Notes: a model not told the origin generated them from the letters alone. Shown: positions 1 to 8,790, counted from the stretch's first letter. The stretch is 36,427 bases of DNA from Bacteroidales bacterium (GCA_022360575.1 JAKSCO010000166.1:1-36427), one strand, 5' to 3'. A program made the numbers and translations.

Positions 1-1506
1 AAATTCATCAGGAGTAAAAGCCAGTGCAGCTGTAGTCATATAGCCTCCATACGATCCTCCCATTATTCCTATTTTATTCGCATCGACCCATCCTGTTTTA
101 ATTAAAAATTCTTTAGCAAAGATGCAATCTTTTAAATCGTGATCACCATGTTTACGATCGTCTAACGAATAAAATGTACGACCATACCCACTGCTGCCTC
201 TGTTGTTAACTGCGATTATAGCATAACCATGATTTACTAAATATTGTATATTGGGATCATAGTCTACTCGTGATTGACCTCCAGGCCCCCCATGAACAAG
301 AACAATTGCAGGAACCTTATTCTTAGAAGAAGCATTTATAGGTTTGTATAAAATTGCTGGTATTTCAAGTCCATCAAACGATTTATATCTTATAACTTCG
401 GAATTAGCCAAAAAATCGGGGTTGATTTCAGGGTTTAATGTGTTTGTTAATTTTTTTGCTTGAGTATTTCCAAGCTTGTAAGTGTATAAATCTTGAGGTG
501 TTTTTGAGCTACTTCCGTAAAAGCTCATAATTGATTCGCTATCCGAGAAATAAACAAATTTGATATTTGCTTTTTTGAGTTTAGGAAACTGTATTTCTTT
601 GCCTGTAGCAACATCAAAAACTTTAACTATAGTTTGAGCATCTTGATTTATCCCTATAATACGATAGTTTTCGTTACGCGAATGATATGCATATGAAACA
701 TCCCACTGATCTTTGTAAATTGTTTCCGAAGCTTTGGTTTCAAGATTTAATCGAGCATAATAGGTGAATTCCGAATCGATGTTTGATAAATAATATAGAT
801 ATTTATTGTCTTTACTGAATTCTACTGGATAGTTTATTGTTTCTTCAATATCTTTTATTTTTTCTATCTTATTATTATTTCTGTTGTAAATGAAAAGTCT
901 ATTATAGTTCCAAGTTATTGTTTTTGTTAGCGCAATCATACTTTTATCGTCAGAAATAGCTCCGATACTAAACCCTTCGGTGTTTTTATAAATTAAATCG
1001 AATTTAAATGTTTCAATATCTATTTCATATAAATCCATATATCTAGAATCTCTCTTATTGGTTTGTATAAAAAAGCTCCTTTTGTCTTTGCTCCACCCAT
1101 AAAAACTCGCTCTTGCTTTTTCGAATGGAGTTATATCATGTATTGTTCCGTCGATTTCACGAACATATATATGATAAATTTCATTTCCCCCGTTATCCGA
1201 TGAAAGGAGTAATCTTTCATCATTTGGGAAATAACTTATTGCATAAGTTGCCTCTGTTCTATTTGTCAATTGAACAGGGTCTCCCCCATTTAAATTAATT
1301 TCGTAAGCATTGTAAACGCCTGATTTATCGCAATTAAACAATATTTTTGATTCGTCTGGCGAGAATGAACTCCCGAAAATATTGGTATTGTTCATAAATT
1401 GATTGATAGAATATTGTTCTATCTTGATCTTTTTTTCTTTTACTTGACATCCGATCAAGATTACTCCTGTAAAAAGAATAATAGTTAGTAATTTAAATTT
1501 TTTCAT
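1..1506 (-). CDS. S9 family prolyl oligopeptidase-like lipoprotein (partial; C-terminus beyond the window)
   Basis: A serine peptidase of the S9 (prolyl oligopeptidase/DPP4) class, probably anchored in the envelope and cutting peptides. The first 502 residues are present; the gene runs off the left edge. Residues 1-20 form a lipoprotein signal with lipobox LIGC and the lipidated Cys at 20. Residues about 35-370 contain repeated beta-propeller-like strands (for example SFSPDESKILF). The alpha/beta-hydrolase domain then begins with the oxyanion segment VLVHGGPGG and reaches the nucleophile motif GGSYGGYM with Ser485. The catalytic Asp and His, expected about 80-130 residues later, lie outside the window, so activity cannot be judged here. 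The ATG at 1506 is chosen because it directly precedes a clean signal peptide. The nearest upstream gene on the same strand is the ferredoxin, separated from it by a terminator, so this gene is probably transcribed alone. Confidence 0.93.
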   Translation of the reverse strand, partial: MKKFKLLTIILFTGVILIGCQVKEKKIKIEQYSINQFMNNTNIFGSSFSPDESKILFNCDKSGVYNAYEINLNGGDPVQLTNRTEATYAISYFPNDERLLLSSDNGGNEIYHIYVREIDGTIHDITPFEKARASFYGWSKDKRSFFIQTNKRDSRYMDLYEIDIETFKFDLIYKNTEGFSIGAISDDKSMIALTKTITWNYNRLFIYNRNNNKIEKIKDIEETINYPVEFSKDNKYLYYLSNIDSEFTYYARLNLETKASETIYKDQWDVSYAYHSRNENYRIIGINQDAQTIVKVFDVATGKEIQFPKLKKANIKFVYFSDSESIMSFYGSSSKTPQDLYTYKLGNTQAKKLTNTLNPEINPDFLANSEVIRYKSFDGLEIPAILYKPINASSKNKVPAIVLVHGGPGGQSRVDYDPNIQYLVNHGYAIIAVNNRGSSGYGRTFYSLDDRKHGDHDLKDCIFAKEFLIKTGWVDANKIGIMGGSYGGYMTTAALAFTPDEF

Positions 1507-1663
1507 AGGATATTTATTTAAAGTTAATGAGGTTAAAAGATAATAAAACTATTAGAATATTTTTCTAAATAAGGGGTGTATTTCAAGAAAAAGATTTATT
1601 AAAAAATTCTATCTGGATTAAGGTAGGTATAAAAAGTAGAATTTGGAAAAAACAAGGCATAAA

Positions 1664-1687
1664 AAAACCCGCAAAAATGCGGGTTTT
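1664..1687 (-). terminator. Rho-independent terminator of the ferredoxin gene
   Basis: A perfect 10-bp stem (AAAACCCGCA with TGCGGGTTTT) closes a 4-nt AAAA loop. On the minus strand the hairpin is followed by a run of T (complement of the A tract from 1661). It lies 19 bases past the ferredoxin stop codon and before the S9 peptidase gene. Confidence 0.85.
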
Positions 1688-1705
1688 ATATTATCTTATC
1701 TATGT

Positions 1706-1873
1706 TTATTCTGGTTGAATAGCTTCAACTGGACAAACATCTGCACAAGAACCACAGTCAGTGCAAGTTTCTGGATCAATTTTATAGATATCACCTTCTG
1801 ATATTGCTTCAACTGGACATTCATCAATGCAAGTTCCGCAAGCTGTGCAATCGTCACTTATAACGTAAGCCAT
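1706..1873 (-). CDS. 2[4Fe-4S] ferredoxin (55 aa)
   Basis: A small electron carrier of the bacterial (clostridial) type, acting in the cytoplasm as a low-potential partner for oxidoreductases. The 55-residue protein has two complete cluster motifs CxxCxxCxxxCP: Cys 9, 12, 15, 19 and Cys 37, 40, 43, 47, each followed by Pro and then VEAI, the usual internal two-fold repeat. The length is normal for the family. The ATG at 1873 gives the standard start MAYVIS. The gene is monocistronic, with a TAnnTTTG box about 45 bases upstream and a strong terminator downstream. Its partner enzyme is not in this window. Such ferredoxins are typical of anaerobic metabolism (pyruvate:ferredoxin oxidoreductase, Rnf), but that link is inference. 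Confidence 0.96.
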   Translation of the reverse strand: MAYVISDDCTACGTCIDECPVEAISEGDIYKIDPETCTDCGSCADVCPVEAIQPE

Positions 1874-1914
1874 GATTTTAAATTTTTAGTTTTAAAATTT
1901 CTTTAATTCAGCTA

Positions 1915-1922
1915 CAAAATTA
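1915..1922 (-). promoter_or_regulatory. Putative -7 promoter box of the ferredoxin gene
   Basis: The minus strand reads TAATTTTG, a full match to the Bacteroidota consensus TAnnTTTG, 41 bases upstream of the ferredoxin ATG. No convincing -33 TTTG is seen at the usual spacing. Confidence 0.45.
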
Positions 1923-2089
1923 TGCCCTTAATTTAAATCCTGAAATAAAAATGAAATAAAAATTATAAATATGTTGAATTTAGAATAATTCTAATCTCTA
2001 TAATACTTCTTGTGAGGTCTTTCTGTTTTTTAGAAGTTATAGCAAAAGCATATCAAAATGAGTGTTGGAAAATTCATCGCGGTTAAACT
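1923..2089. other. AT-rich intergenic stretch before the tandem array
   Basis: No open frame of useful length, RNA gene or terminator is visible here. It is the left flank of the 41-bp array and is plain AT-rich sequence. Confidence 0.5.
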
Positions 2090-2379
2090 AGTTTAGATGG
2101 GTTCCTAGAAGTCAAAATAGACTCCTAAGCAGTTTGGATGGGCTCCTAGAGATCAAAATGGACTCCTAAGTAGTTTGGATGGGCCCCTAGAGATCAAAAT
2201 GGACTCCTAAGTAGTTTGGATGGGCTCCTAGAAGTTAAAATGGGTTCCTGAGCAGTTTAGATAGGCTCCTAGAAGTTAAAATGGGTTCCTAGAGGTTAAA
2301 ATGGACATCTTGGCAGTTAAATGAGCTCCTAAGAGTTAAAATGGGCTCCTAAAAATTAGAACAGACATCTTGTCAGTAT
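2090..2379. repeat. Degenerate 41-bp tandem array with about 20-bp half-units
   Basis: Five consecutive 41-bp units start at 2090, 2131, 2172, 2213 and 2254, each opening with AGTTTRGAT. Units 2 and 3 are nearly identical; the array decays to the right through about 2379. Each unit holds two related halves, one around ATGGGCTCCTAGAG and one around AAAATGGACTCCTAAG, so the core RTGGRCTCCTARR recurs about every 20 bp, roughly 14 times. All frames on both strands are broken by TAG/TAA inside the repeat itself, so it is not coding. It has no palindromic repeat plus unique-spacer structure. Function unknown. Confidence 0.85.
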
Positions 2380-2720
2380 TTTTTTAGGGTATTTTACCCT
2401 AAAAACTAAGAATAAAAAATTCTTCAATTTAATAAATAGATGTTGTGTCTTATACCAAATAAATTTCAAGGTGAGGGATTTATAAAAATGAATAATTTTT
2501 GTCTTAGATGCGACGAAAAAGCAAAAGATAGCCTAGTTACCTTGCAGCTTTTTTGGCAATGAATAAGGCAAAAAGAAACGTTTTTATCACTCATTTTGAT
2601 GTTCTTTTGGTATTACAAGCTTAACTTATTGCTTAACACACACAAAAAATTATAATCCAAAAATAAATCTATTTTAAAGAGTCTGATAACAGAATGTTTT
2701 TCATTGAAAATCGAAAATAA
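2380..2720. other. Intergenic region with two tiny overlapping reading frames
   Basis: The stretch lies between the tandem array and the M20 gene stop. On the plus strand, 2488-2562 could encode 24 residues (with a CLRC motif) and 2559-2624 could encode 21 residues; the two overlap as ATGA. No promoter box, ribosome binding site or terminator supports them, and I do not call them genes. Nothing else is recognisable. Confidence 0.35.
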
Positions 2721-3929
2721 TCAGTTTGTATCTTTTGTATTTGTATGTATCATAAAATTCATTGCAATGTAAGCCATTGTTCCCATTCCTATTTTTAAGG
2801 ATTCTTCGTCGATATCGAAGTACGGAGAATGTAAAGGAATGTATTCTGTTCCTTTTTTAGTTGTACCTAAACGATAAAAGGTTGCCGGAATTTCTTGTGA
2901 ATAATAAGCAAAATCTTCGGCAGTCATTCTTAAGGGAAGTTCTTGTACTTTTTCTGAACCCAAGAAATCTTGAGCAAAACTTATTGCTTTTTCTGTTATT
3001 TCTGAGTTATTAACTAAAACAGGATATCCATCTATAATGTTTACTTCGATCTGAGCTCCATTTTTAGTTGCAATTTCGCTTGCTGTATCTTTTATTTTTT
3101 GATGAACTTTTTTTCGCCAGTTTTCGTCCATTGTTCTGAAAGTCCCTTCCATATATACCTCGCTAGGAACAATATTGGTGGCTCCGTTGGCAATAACTTT
3201 TCCGATACTTAAAATTGTTTTTATCTCTTTAGGAGCTTGTTTCTGAATTTCTTTTAATTGACTAATAATTTCGGCTGCAACAAAAACTGTTTGGGTTATT
3301 TTTTCGGGAGTAGCAGCATGCCCTCCTTTTCCTTTTACAGTTAAATAAATCTCATCGGTTGATGCCATATAAACTCCCGATCGAAAACCAACAGTCCCTG
3401 TTGGTAAATCCGGAAAAACATGTTGCCCAATAATTAAATCGGGTTTAGGATTTTCTAAAACCCCTTCTTGTATCATTAATTTGGCTCCTCCGGGGAGTTT
3501 TTCTTCGGCTGGTTGAAAAATTATTTTGATTGTACCTTCAAATTCGTTTTTCAATTTATTTAAGATATACAAGCATCCCATAATGGAAGCTGTATGAGCA
3601 TCGTGTCCACAGGCATGCATAACTCCTTTGTTTTTCGATTTGTAATCAACAGAGTTTTTTTCTTCGATAGGTAAAGCATCGATATCGGCTCTTAGGGCAA
3701 TTGTTTTTTTTGACGGATTTTTCCCTTCGATAAAGGCTACTATTCCGTTGTTAGCAATTCCTGCTGTATATTTTACCTGTGCTTTTTTTAATAAAGATAT
3801 AATGTATTGAGCTGTCTGTGTTTCTTCGAACGAAAGCTCAGGATTTTGATGCAAATGTCGTCTTATTGCTATTACATCGTTATAGTATTCTTGTGCAAGT
3901 TGTTTTATTTTGTCTTTTATATCAATCAT
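2721..3929 (-). CDS. M20 family metal-dependent amidohydrolase/peptidase
   Basis: A cytoplasmic zinc-dependent hydrolase of the M20D group (hippurate hydrolase, N-acyl-amino-acid or IAA-amino-acid amidohydrolase type), which cleaves amide-linked acyl groups from amino acids. The 402-residue length is typical. Visible motifs are RADIDALPI (80-88), the metal-binding HACGHDAH (105-112) and the AEE pair (142-143) with the general-base Glu. A dimerisation-domain segment with GGHAATP follows and the catalytic half resumes near the end at LHSPYFDID. The substrate cannot be told from sequence. Its ATG overlaps the stop of the upstream TSUP gene by four bases (ATGA), which implies translational coupling in the barrel protein-TSUP-M20 operon. 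Confidence 0.93.
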   Translation of the reverse strand: MIDIKDKIKQLAQEYYNDVIAIRRHLHQNPELSFEETQTAQYIISLLKKAQVKYTAGIANNGIVAFIEGKNPSKKTIALRADIDALPIEEKNSVDYKSKNKGVMHACGHDAHTASIMGCLYILNKLKNEFEGTIKIIFQPAEEKLPGGAKLMIQEGVLENPKPDLIIGQHVFPDLPTGTVGFRSGVYMASTDEIYLTVKGKGGHAATPEKITQTVFVAAEIISQLKEIQKQAPKEIKTILSIGKVIANGATNIVPSEVYMEGTFRTMDENWRKKVHQKIKDTASEIATKNGAQIEVNIIDGYPVLVNNSEITEKAISFAQDFLGSEKVQELPLRMTAEDFAYYSQEIPATFYRLGTTKKGTEYIPLHSPYFDIDEESLKIGMGTMAYIAMNFMIHTNTKDTN

Positions 3930-4294
3930 TTGTAAAATATCATTTTTAAAGAGATTATAAGCATAAAAATTCCGAATATTTTTCTTAGGATTTTTTCAGG
4001 GAGATGTATCGATATAATAGATCCTAAATAACTCCCAAGGACAAAGGCAATAATTAATACAAGAGCAAAACGAAAGTTTACATAACCATTTTTTGTATAA
4101 TTTATAACAGCTAAAATCCCGATAGGAAATAACAATACTGCTAAACTGGTGCCTTGTGCATTATGTTGCGATAATCCCATAATAAAAACTAAAGCAGGAA
4201 CAATAATAATCCCCCCTCCTAACCCTAGCGAGCCTCCAACTATTCCGGCCAAAAATCCTATGATAATTAAAATTATCAGTTCATTTATACTCAT
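3926..4294 (-). CDS. Half-size TauE/SafE (TSUP) family membrane transporter
   Basis: An inner-membrane protein of the TSUP family, whose members export small anions such as sulfite or sulfoacetate. Only 122 residues and about four membrane helices are present, half of the usual 240-260 residues. The N-terminal family signature is clear: GFLAGIVGGSLGLGGGIIIVP at about 14-34. It ends cleanly after a fourth helix and a basic tail, so it is not obviously truncated. Short TSUP proteins that would need to pair are known in Bacteroidota, so dimerisation is inferred. It starts 11 bases after the stop of the barrel protein and overlaps the M20 gene by four bases. The substrate is unknown. Confidence 0.85.
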   Translation of the reverse strand: MSINELIILIIIGFLAGIVGGSLGLGGGIIIVPALVFIMGLSQHNAQGTSLAVLLFPIGILAVINYTKNGYVNFRFALVLIIAFVLGSYLGSIISIHLPEKILRKIFGIFMLIISLKMIFYK

Positions 4295-4305
4295 TAAAGT
4301 GAATT

Positions 4306-7300
4306 TTAAAAGTCCAAACTTAATGAAAAATAAAATATTCCTGAATTTACTTTTTTATTTTCGATTCCCCAAGCCCAATCAAAACGAGCAAAATATCCAA
4401 ATAGCATTAATCTCAAACCACATCCATATCCAGCAACAAAAGGTTCTCTTTCTGTATCTATAGTTATTTTTAATGAGTTGTTGTCGATAACTAGTTTGTC
4501 GTATCCATTTTTATTCGAATATGGAGAAATTCCACTCCAAGCAGTCCCAACATCGAAAAAACCTACAAGTTGTAAGTTATTCCAAAACGAAGAGTTTATA
4601 GGGGTATTCGAAAAATATTTAACAACAGGTAAACGCAACTCGGTATTAATTAAAGCAAAGCTATTTCCATTTCGTATATTTTGCGGAAATCCTCGTAAGT
4701 TTGTTGCTACAGCTTGGTATGCATATTTTGCATCTTCGTTTATCGGAATTTCATTTAAGGGTATAAATGTTGGTTTCTTTTGCGAGAAATTAGTCCAATT
4801 ATCAACACCCCCCAGGTAATAAATTAATTTATTGTGTCCAAACGAGGTACTAGTAGCAAAACGTGCAGCAAAAATTAAGTCGCGATGTATTTTCTGATAG
4901 TGTCTAAAATCGGCGCCTATTACAAATAAATCGGTTTTTGACTTATTTAACTGATTGTAATATTCGGCAAAGATTTTATATCTGGTTCCGTTGTATAAAT
5001 TAATACCTGTTTTTATTGTATTATCAAAAATATAATCAAGTTTTATTCCTCCAGAAACTCTGTGGGAGTCGTCTTTTCTTAAGGTTTTCCAATTCGTTGA
5101 TAAGAAAATCATTTTATCGTAGCGTAATATTAAGCTTCCTTTTATAGCTCTAACCTCGTTAAATGGCAATGTTCGTATGTATATAAATTTGTTCGTTTTT
5201 GTTTTCGACATAAAATCAATAGTTGAGTTTTTAAATGTTTGTCGATGATAAACATACTGTTCGTCAATTTTTTTCTTTAAATTTTCTAAACTAAATAAAT
5301 ACTCATTACTATGAAAATCGGCAGAAAAACGAACTCCTGCAACAAGTTTATAATCTTCTAATAAATCATATGCTCCTATTTTTAGTAGAGCATTAAACCC
5401 TGGATTAAAGTAAACAGCACCTCCGGTAAAAGCCTGATAAGTAGAGTTGAGAAATCCAAAATCAATTTGACTAACAATATGATTTGTATAAAAAGTACGT
5501 TGATAAATCCGTATTTTCGGGAGCTTGAATAAATTCGACGATGAGTCTTTCTTGGTTCCCAAATAATTTCTGGTAAATATAGGATTTTCAGTTTCGAACA
5601 CATAGTTGTTAATGTCAATCTTATAATCTTTAAGAGGTATAATATTGCTTGTATCAGTTATTTGTTTTAGTTGTTCCGATTTTTTTATACTATCAGCAAT
5701 TCGCAATTCGTTATTTAATTTATTTCGATATTGGGTAAATTGTAATTTCTGGTACTTATTTCTCGAAAAATCACCTAAGGTATGTTTTGTGATTTGAAAT
5801 TTATTATTCTGATAATTTAGGGTAAGATATCTGTTATTTAATTTATTCAAATGATGACTAATTATATCTTTAGAGTAATTCGTTAAAGGTCTTTCGCTTA
5901 AAAAATATTTATAGTGAATAGTAGTATCAATAAAACTTATTGTACTATCGTATTTACCTTGATATAAGTTGTGAATTCCATTTTTATCGTTTAAGTATAA
6001 ATATTCTTTATCGTGAATTTCGAAAGCCTGTGTTTCGTTTTGGTATAAGGTGTTTGTTAACTGCGACAGATTTCGTTTTTTGCTTTTGATGTTGTATGTA
6101 TATAAATCGAATTGATTACCATATAAAATATTTTTAGTATTTAAAGAGTCATTTAATCTGTTCGATGAAAAAATTATTTGTTCGGAGTTGTTTATAAATC
6201 GGGGATTAAAATCATCGGCATTGTCATTGGTAATTCGTTTGTGTGTAGCTGATGCAATATCGTAAATAAAAATATCTGTTTTGCTATTTTTTACAGCAGA
6301 AAAAACTAATTTGGCTCCATTGTCCGAATATGATAAACTTAAAATTTTGTCGAAATACAATAAGTTTCTTTCTGTTATTTCATCTTTTTCTAATATGTAT
6401 TGAAGCAATTTTAAACCTCCTTTTTCTTCGGTGATAATTGTAAGGTATTCGCCTGAAGGATGCCATGCTATAACAGGATAAGTGTAATCGTTTATTTGTT
6501 TTATTTTATACCCTCGTTTTAAAATGCGATGATTTTCTTCGGTTAGCAAATCATAAATCCAAATTTTATATTGACCTAACTTATTGCTAACATAAGCAAT
6601 TTTATTTCCTAAAGGGTTTAATTTTGCTTGTGAGTAATATAAAGCATTTTGTTTTTCTTGTAAAATATTGTTTCCCTCTATTTCTTCGGTTTTTATATTG
6701 TCATTTTCGAAGTAATCTTTATAATAATCTAGCCATTGTTTGTTAATTTCTTTAAACGAAAGCCCTAGAACATTTTTTATAGCATTATTTATGTTTTTAT
6801 TTATACGAGTAATATATATAATATCATTTATAGCATTTGCCCCATAATAGTCGTTTATATATTTCCAAAACGAATATCCGGCATATACAGCATTATCGCC
6901 GGTTAGTTTATTGAATTTTTTGAATTTATTATTAGCAAATCCATCTTTAATTCTGTTTTCGGTTTTGATACTCCAGTTTTCCGATAAATAAGCAATTAAA
7001 CCTTCGAAATACCACTCAGGAGGATTTGATATTGATGTGTTTGTTATATTTTCGCTATACTTACTACCGTAAAGCATTTCTTTAATAATAACCTCAGCAA
7101 TAGCAGCACGCATTTCTTTTAGATATAAACTATGGTTACCCTGAAAGTAAAGGCTAACCTTATTGTTTTTTATTTTGGTTACACCTCCAATATTGTGAGC
7201 TTCGTTACCTGTAACAAGGCCAACATTACTTTGTTTGAAATCAGAAAATTTATTATAAACTAAAAATGTAAGTCTCTTCTTTAACTTGTGATTAAGACGC

Positions 7301-7536
7301 TTTTCCATGGCAGAAATTTCTTTCGAAGCATGCTCGCATGTATACTCGGCTATGGCTTTCCCGTCTTGATTAAAATAAGTATCGAATTTTTCGAAGTGAA
7401 AATACGACCAATAGAAATTGTTGTACTGAACTCTATTTTTTCCAAAGGTCATTTGATGTCCATTGTAAAACTGAGCATATAAAGGATTTAAAACAATAAA
7501 TAATAGTAGTGTATTTATAAAAATTTTCTTTTTCAA
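4306..7536 (-). CDS. Outer-membrane beta-barrel protein with degenerate peptidase-like and TolB-type propeller domains
   Basis: A 1076-residue exported protein, likely in the outer membrane. Residues 1-21 are a Sec signal peptide ending LYAQ. Residues about 40-275 resemble the gluzincin 'peptidase MA-like' fold: PPEWYFEGLIAYLSE (172-186) matches the segment after the zinc motif, but the expected HExxH is replaced around 147-155 by AEVIIKEML, so zinc catalysis is unlikely. Residues about 290-530 hold WD40-like/PD40 blades (LNPLGNKIAYVSN, YSDNGAKLVFSA, FNPRFINNSEQIIFSSN), as in TolB. The C-terminal 330 residues look like an Omp85/surface-antigen barrel (LRGFPQNIRNGNSF... and a final aromatic F). 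No POTRA domains are recognised. It heads an operon with the TSUP and M20 genes. A role in envelope biogenesis is inferred from architecture only. Confidence 0.8.
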   Translation of the reverse strand: MKKKIFINTLLLFIVLNPLYAQFYNGHQMTFGKNRVQYNNFYWSYFHFEKFDTYFNQDGKAIAEYTCEHASKEISAMEKRLNHKLKKRLTFLVYNKFSDFKQSNVGLVTGNEAHNIGGVTKIKNNKVSLYFQGNHSLYLKEMRAAIAEVIIKEMLYGSKYSENITNTSISNPPEWYFEGLIAYLSENWSIKTENRIKDGFANNKFKKFNKLTGDNAVYAGYSFWKYINDYYGANAINDIIYITRINKNINNAIKNVLGLSFKEINKQWLDYYKDYFENDNIKTEEIEGNNILQEKQNALYYSQAKLNPLGNKIAYVSNKLGQYKIWIYDLLTEENHRILKRGYKIKQINDYTYPVIAWHPSGEYLTIITEEKGGLKLLQYILEKDEITERNLLYFDKILSLSYSDNGAKLVFSAVKNSKTDIFIYDIASATHKRITNDNADDFNPRFINNSEQIIFSSNRLNDSLNTKNILYGNQFDLYTYNIKSKKRNLSQLTNTLYQNETQAFEIHDKEYLYLNDKNGIHNLYQGKYDSTISFIDTTIHYKYFLSERPLTNYSKDIISHHLNKLNNRYLTLNYQNNKFQITKHTLGDFSRNKYQKLQFTQYRNKLNNELRIADSIKKSEQLKQITDTSNIIPLKDYKIDINNYVFETENPIFTRNYLGTKKDSSSNLFKLPKIRIYQRTFYTNHIVSQIDFGFLNSTYQAFTGGAVYFNPGFNALLKIGAYDLLEDYKLVAGVRFSADFHSNEYLFSLENLKKKIDEQYVYHRQTFKNSTIDFMSKTKTNKFIYIRTLPFNEVRAIKGSLILRYDKMIFLSTNWKTLRKDDSHRVSGGIKLDYIFDNTIKTGINLYNGTRYKIFAEYYNQLNKSKTDLFVIGADFRHYQKIHRDLIFAARFATSTSFGHNKLIYYLGGVDNWTNFSQKKPTFIPLNEIPINEDAKYAYQAVATNLRGFPQNIRNGNSFALINTELRLPVVKYFSNTPINSSFWNNLQLVGFFDVGTAWSGISPYSNKNGYDKLVIDNNSLKITIDTEREPFVAGYGCGLRLMLFGYFARFDWAWGIENKKVNSGIFYFSLSLDF

Positions 7537-7645
7537 ACTATACTATTTTAAGATGACGGTATTCATTCTTTTTCGGGATGAATTTAGTATAATATTAGTA
7601 AAAGTTAAAGTTTGTTAACGATTATATCGCCCGATCTTTATTTAT

Positions 7646-7653
7646 TACTTTTG
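7646..7653 (+). promoter_or_regulatory. Putative -7 promoter box for the DUF1573 gene
   Basis: The sequence TACTTTTG matches TAnnTTTG 33 bases upstream of the ATG at 7687. It sits in the 150-bp divergent spacer between the outer-membrane barrel gene and the DUF1573 gene. Confidence 0.5.
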
Positions 7654-7686
7654 TTTAAGTAAGTTATAAATTAATTGAAAATAATC

Positions 7687-8766
7687 ATGAAGAAAATTAT
7701 TTTAAGTATTATCTCTATCTCATTAATTGTAAATTTTGTATGTGCTCAACAAAAAGGAGCTTTTATCTCTTTTGACAAAACAGTTCATGATTTTGGAAAA
7801 GTAAAAGAAGATGGAGGTAGAGTTGAATACAAATTTGAATATACAAATACAGGAAGTGCCCCATTAATAATAACTAATGTTAGAGCATCGTGTGGATGTA
7901 CTTCGCCTACATGGACCCAACAGCCAGTTATGCCAGGACAAAAAGGTTTTGTTACTACTATGTTTAATCCAATTCGTCGCCCGGGGATGTTCAATAAGAG
8001 CATTACTGTTGAAACTAATTCGCAGAAATCTCGAAATGTATTACGAATTACCGGAGAAGTAATTCCGCGTGTAAAAACAGTTAATGATTACTATCCCAAA
8101 ACAATTGGTAATTTAAGATTAGAAACAAATCACTTTGCTTTTGTCAAAGTGTATAACAATCAAATAAAAAAAGATACTTTAAAAATATTTAATAGTTCGG
8201 ATTCAAAAATGACAATTTCTTTCGAAAATGTTCCTAGTTATTTAACATTAAAAACATCAAAAAGTGTTTTAAATCCTAAAGAAAAAGCATTTATTGTTGG
8301 CGAATACGACGGAAATAAAGTTAACGATTGGGGTTTTATTACATCAAGAGTTAAGGTAAAGGTTAATAACCAGCAAGTACAAGGAGGAACAATAACTATT
8401 AGTGCTAAAATTGAAGAGGATTTCTCGAACTTAACTGAAAAAGAAATTAAAAATGCTCCTAAGATAGTCTTTGATAATCGTACTTTTAATTTTGGGAAAC
8501 GTCCGGCTAAACAAAAAATCGATCATGAGTTTAAATTTAAAAACGAAGGAAAAAGAGATTTAGTAATTCGTAAAATTAGAGCAACTTGTGGCTGTACTAC
8601 TGCCGATCCAAGTAAAAAAATATTGAAACCAGGCGAAAGTAGTTCGTTTAAAGTAACATTTAATCCAGGGAGTAGAAAAGGAAGACAACGAAAATCTCTT
8701 TATGTAATTTGTAACGATCCTAAAAATTCGAATGTTCGATTAATGATAAATGGAGAGTTAGAATAA
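7687..8766 (+). CDS. DUF1573 exported protein with two Ig-like domains
   Basis: An exported 359-residue protein of the DUF1573 family, common in Bacteroidota, whose function is not established. A signal peptide spans residues 1-20 (ends VCAQQ). Two ASH/Ig-like DUF1573 domains follow: one about 27-130 beginning FDKTVHDFGKV with the CGCT motif at 69-72, and one about 265-359 beginning FDNRTFNFGK with CGCT at 301-304. A less conserved domain lies between them. The paired Cys in CGCT could form a disulfide outside the cytoplasm. An in-frame TTG lies 12 bases upstream at 7675, but the ATG at 7687 gives a standard signal peptide and is preferred. It is flanked by a promoter box and a terminator, so it is probably monocistronic. 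Confidence 0.92.
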   Translation: MKKIILSIISISLIVNFVCAQQKGAFISFDKTVHDFGKVKEDGGRVEYKFEYTNTGSAPLIITNVRASCGCTSPTWTQQPVMPGQKGFVTTMFNPIRRPGMFNKSITVETNSQKSRNVLRITGEVIPRVKTVNDYYPKTIGNLRLETNHFAFVKVYNNQIKKDTLKIFNSSDSKMTISFENVPSYLTLKTSKSVLNPKEKAFIVGEYDGNKVNDWGFITSRVKVKVNNQQVQGGTITISAKIEEDFSNLTEKEIKNAPKIVFDNRTFNFGKRPAKQKIDHEFKFKNEGKRDLVIRKIRATCGCTTADPSKKILKPGESSSFKVTFNPGSRKGRQRKSLYVICNDPKNSNVRLMINGELE

Positions 8767-8790
8767 ACCCTGTTTCTAAAAATAGAAAAG

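Noticed and set aside
2090-2379. Possible CRISPR array
   Set aside because: The units are contiguous and similar throughout, with no unique spacers between identical repeats, and no cas genes are present.
4149-4819. Two plus-strand open frames of 104 and 113 codons
   Set aside because: They lie opposite well-supported minus-strand genes (TSUP and the barrel protein) and have no signal or domain of their own.
7675-7686. TTG start for the DUF1573 protein four codons upstream
   Set aside because: The ATG at 7687 gives a standard signal peptide, and the extra residues add nothing.
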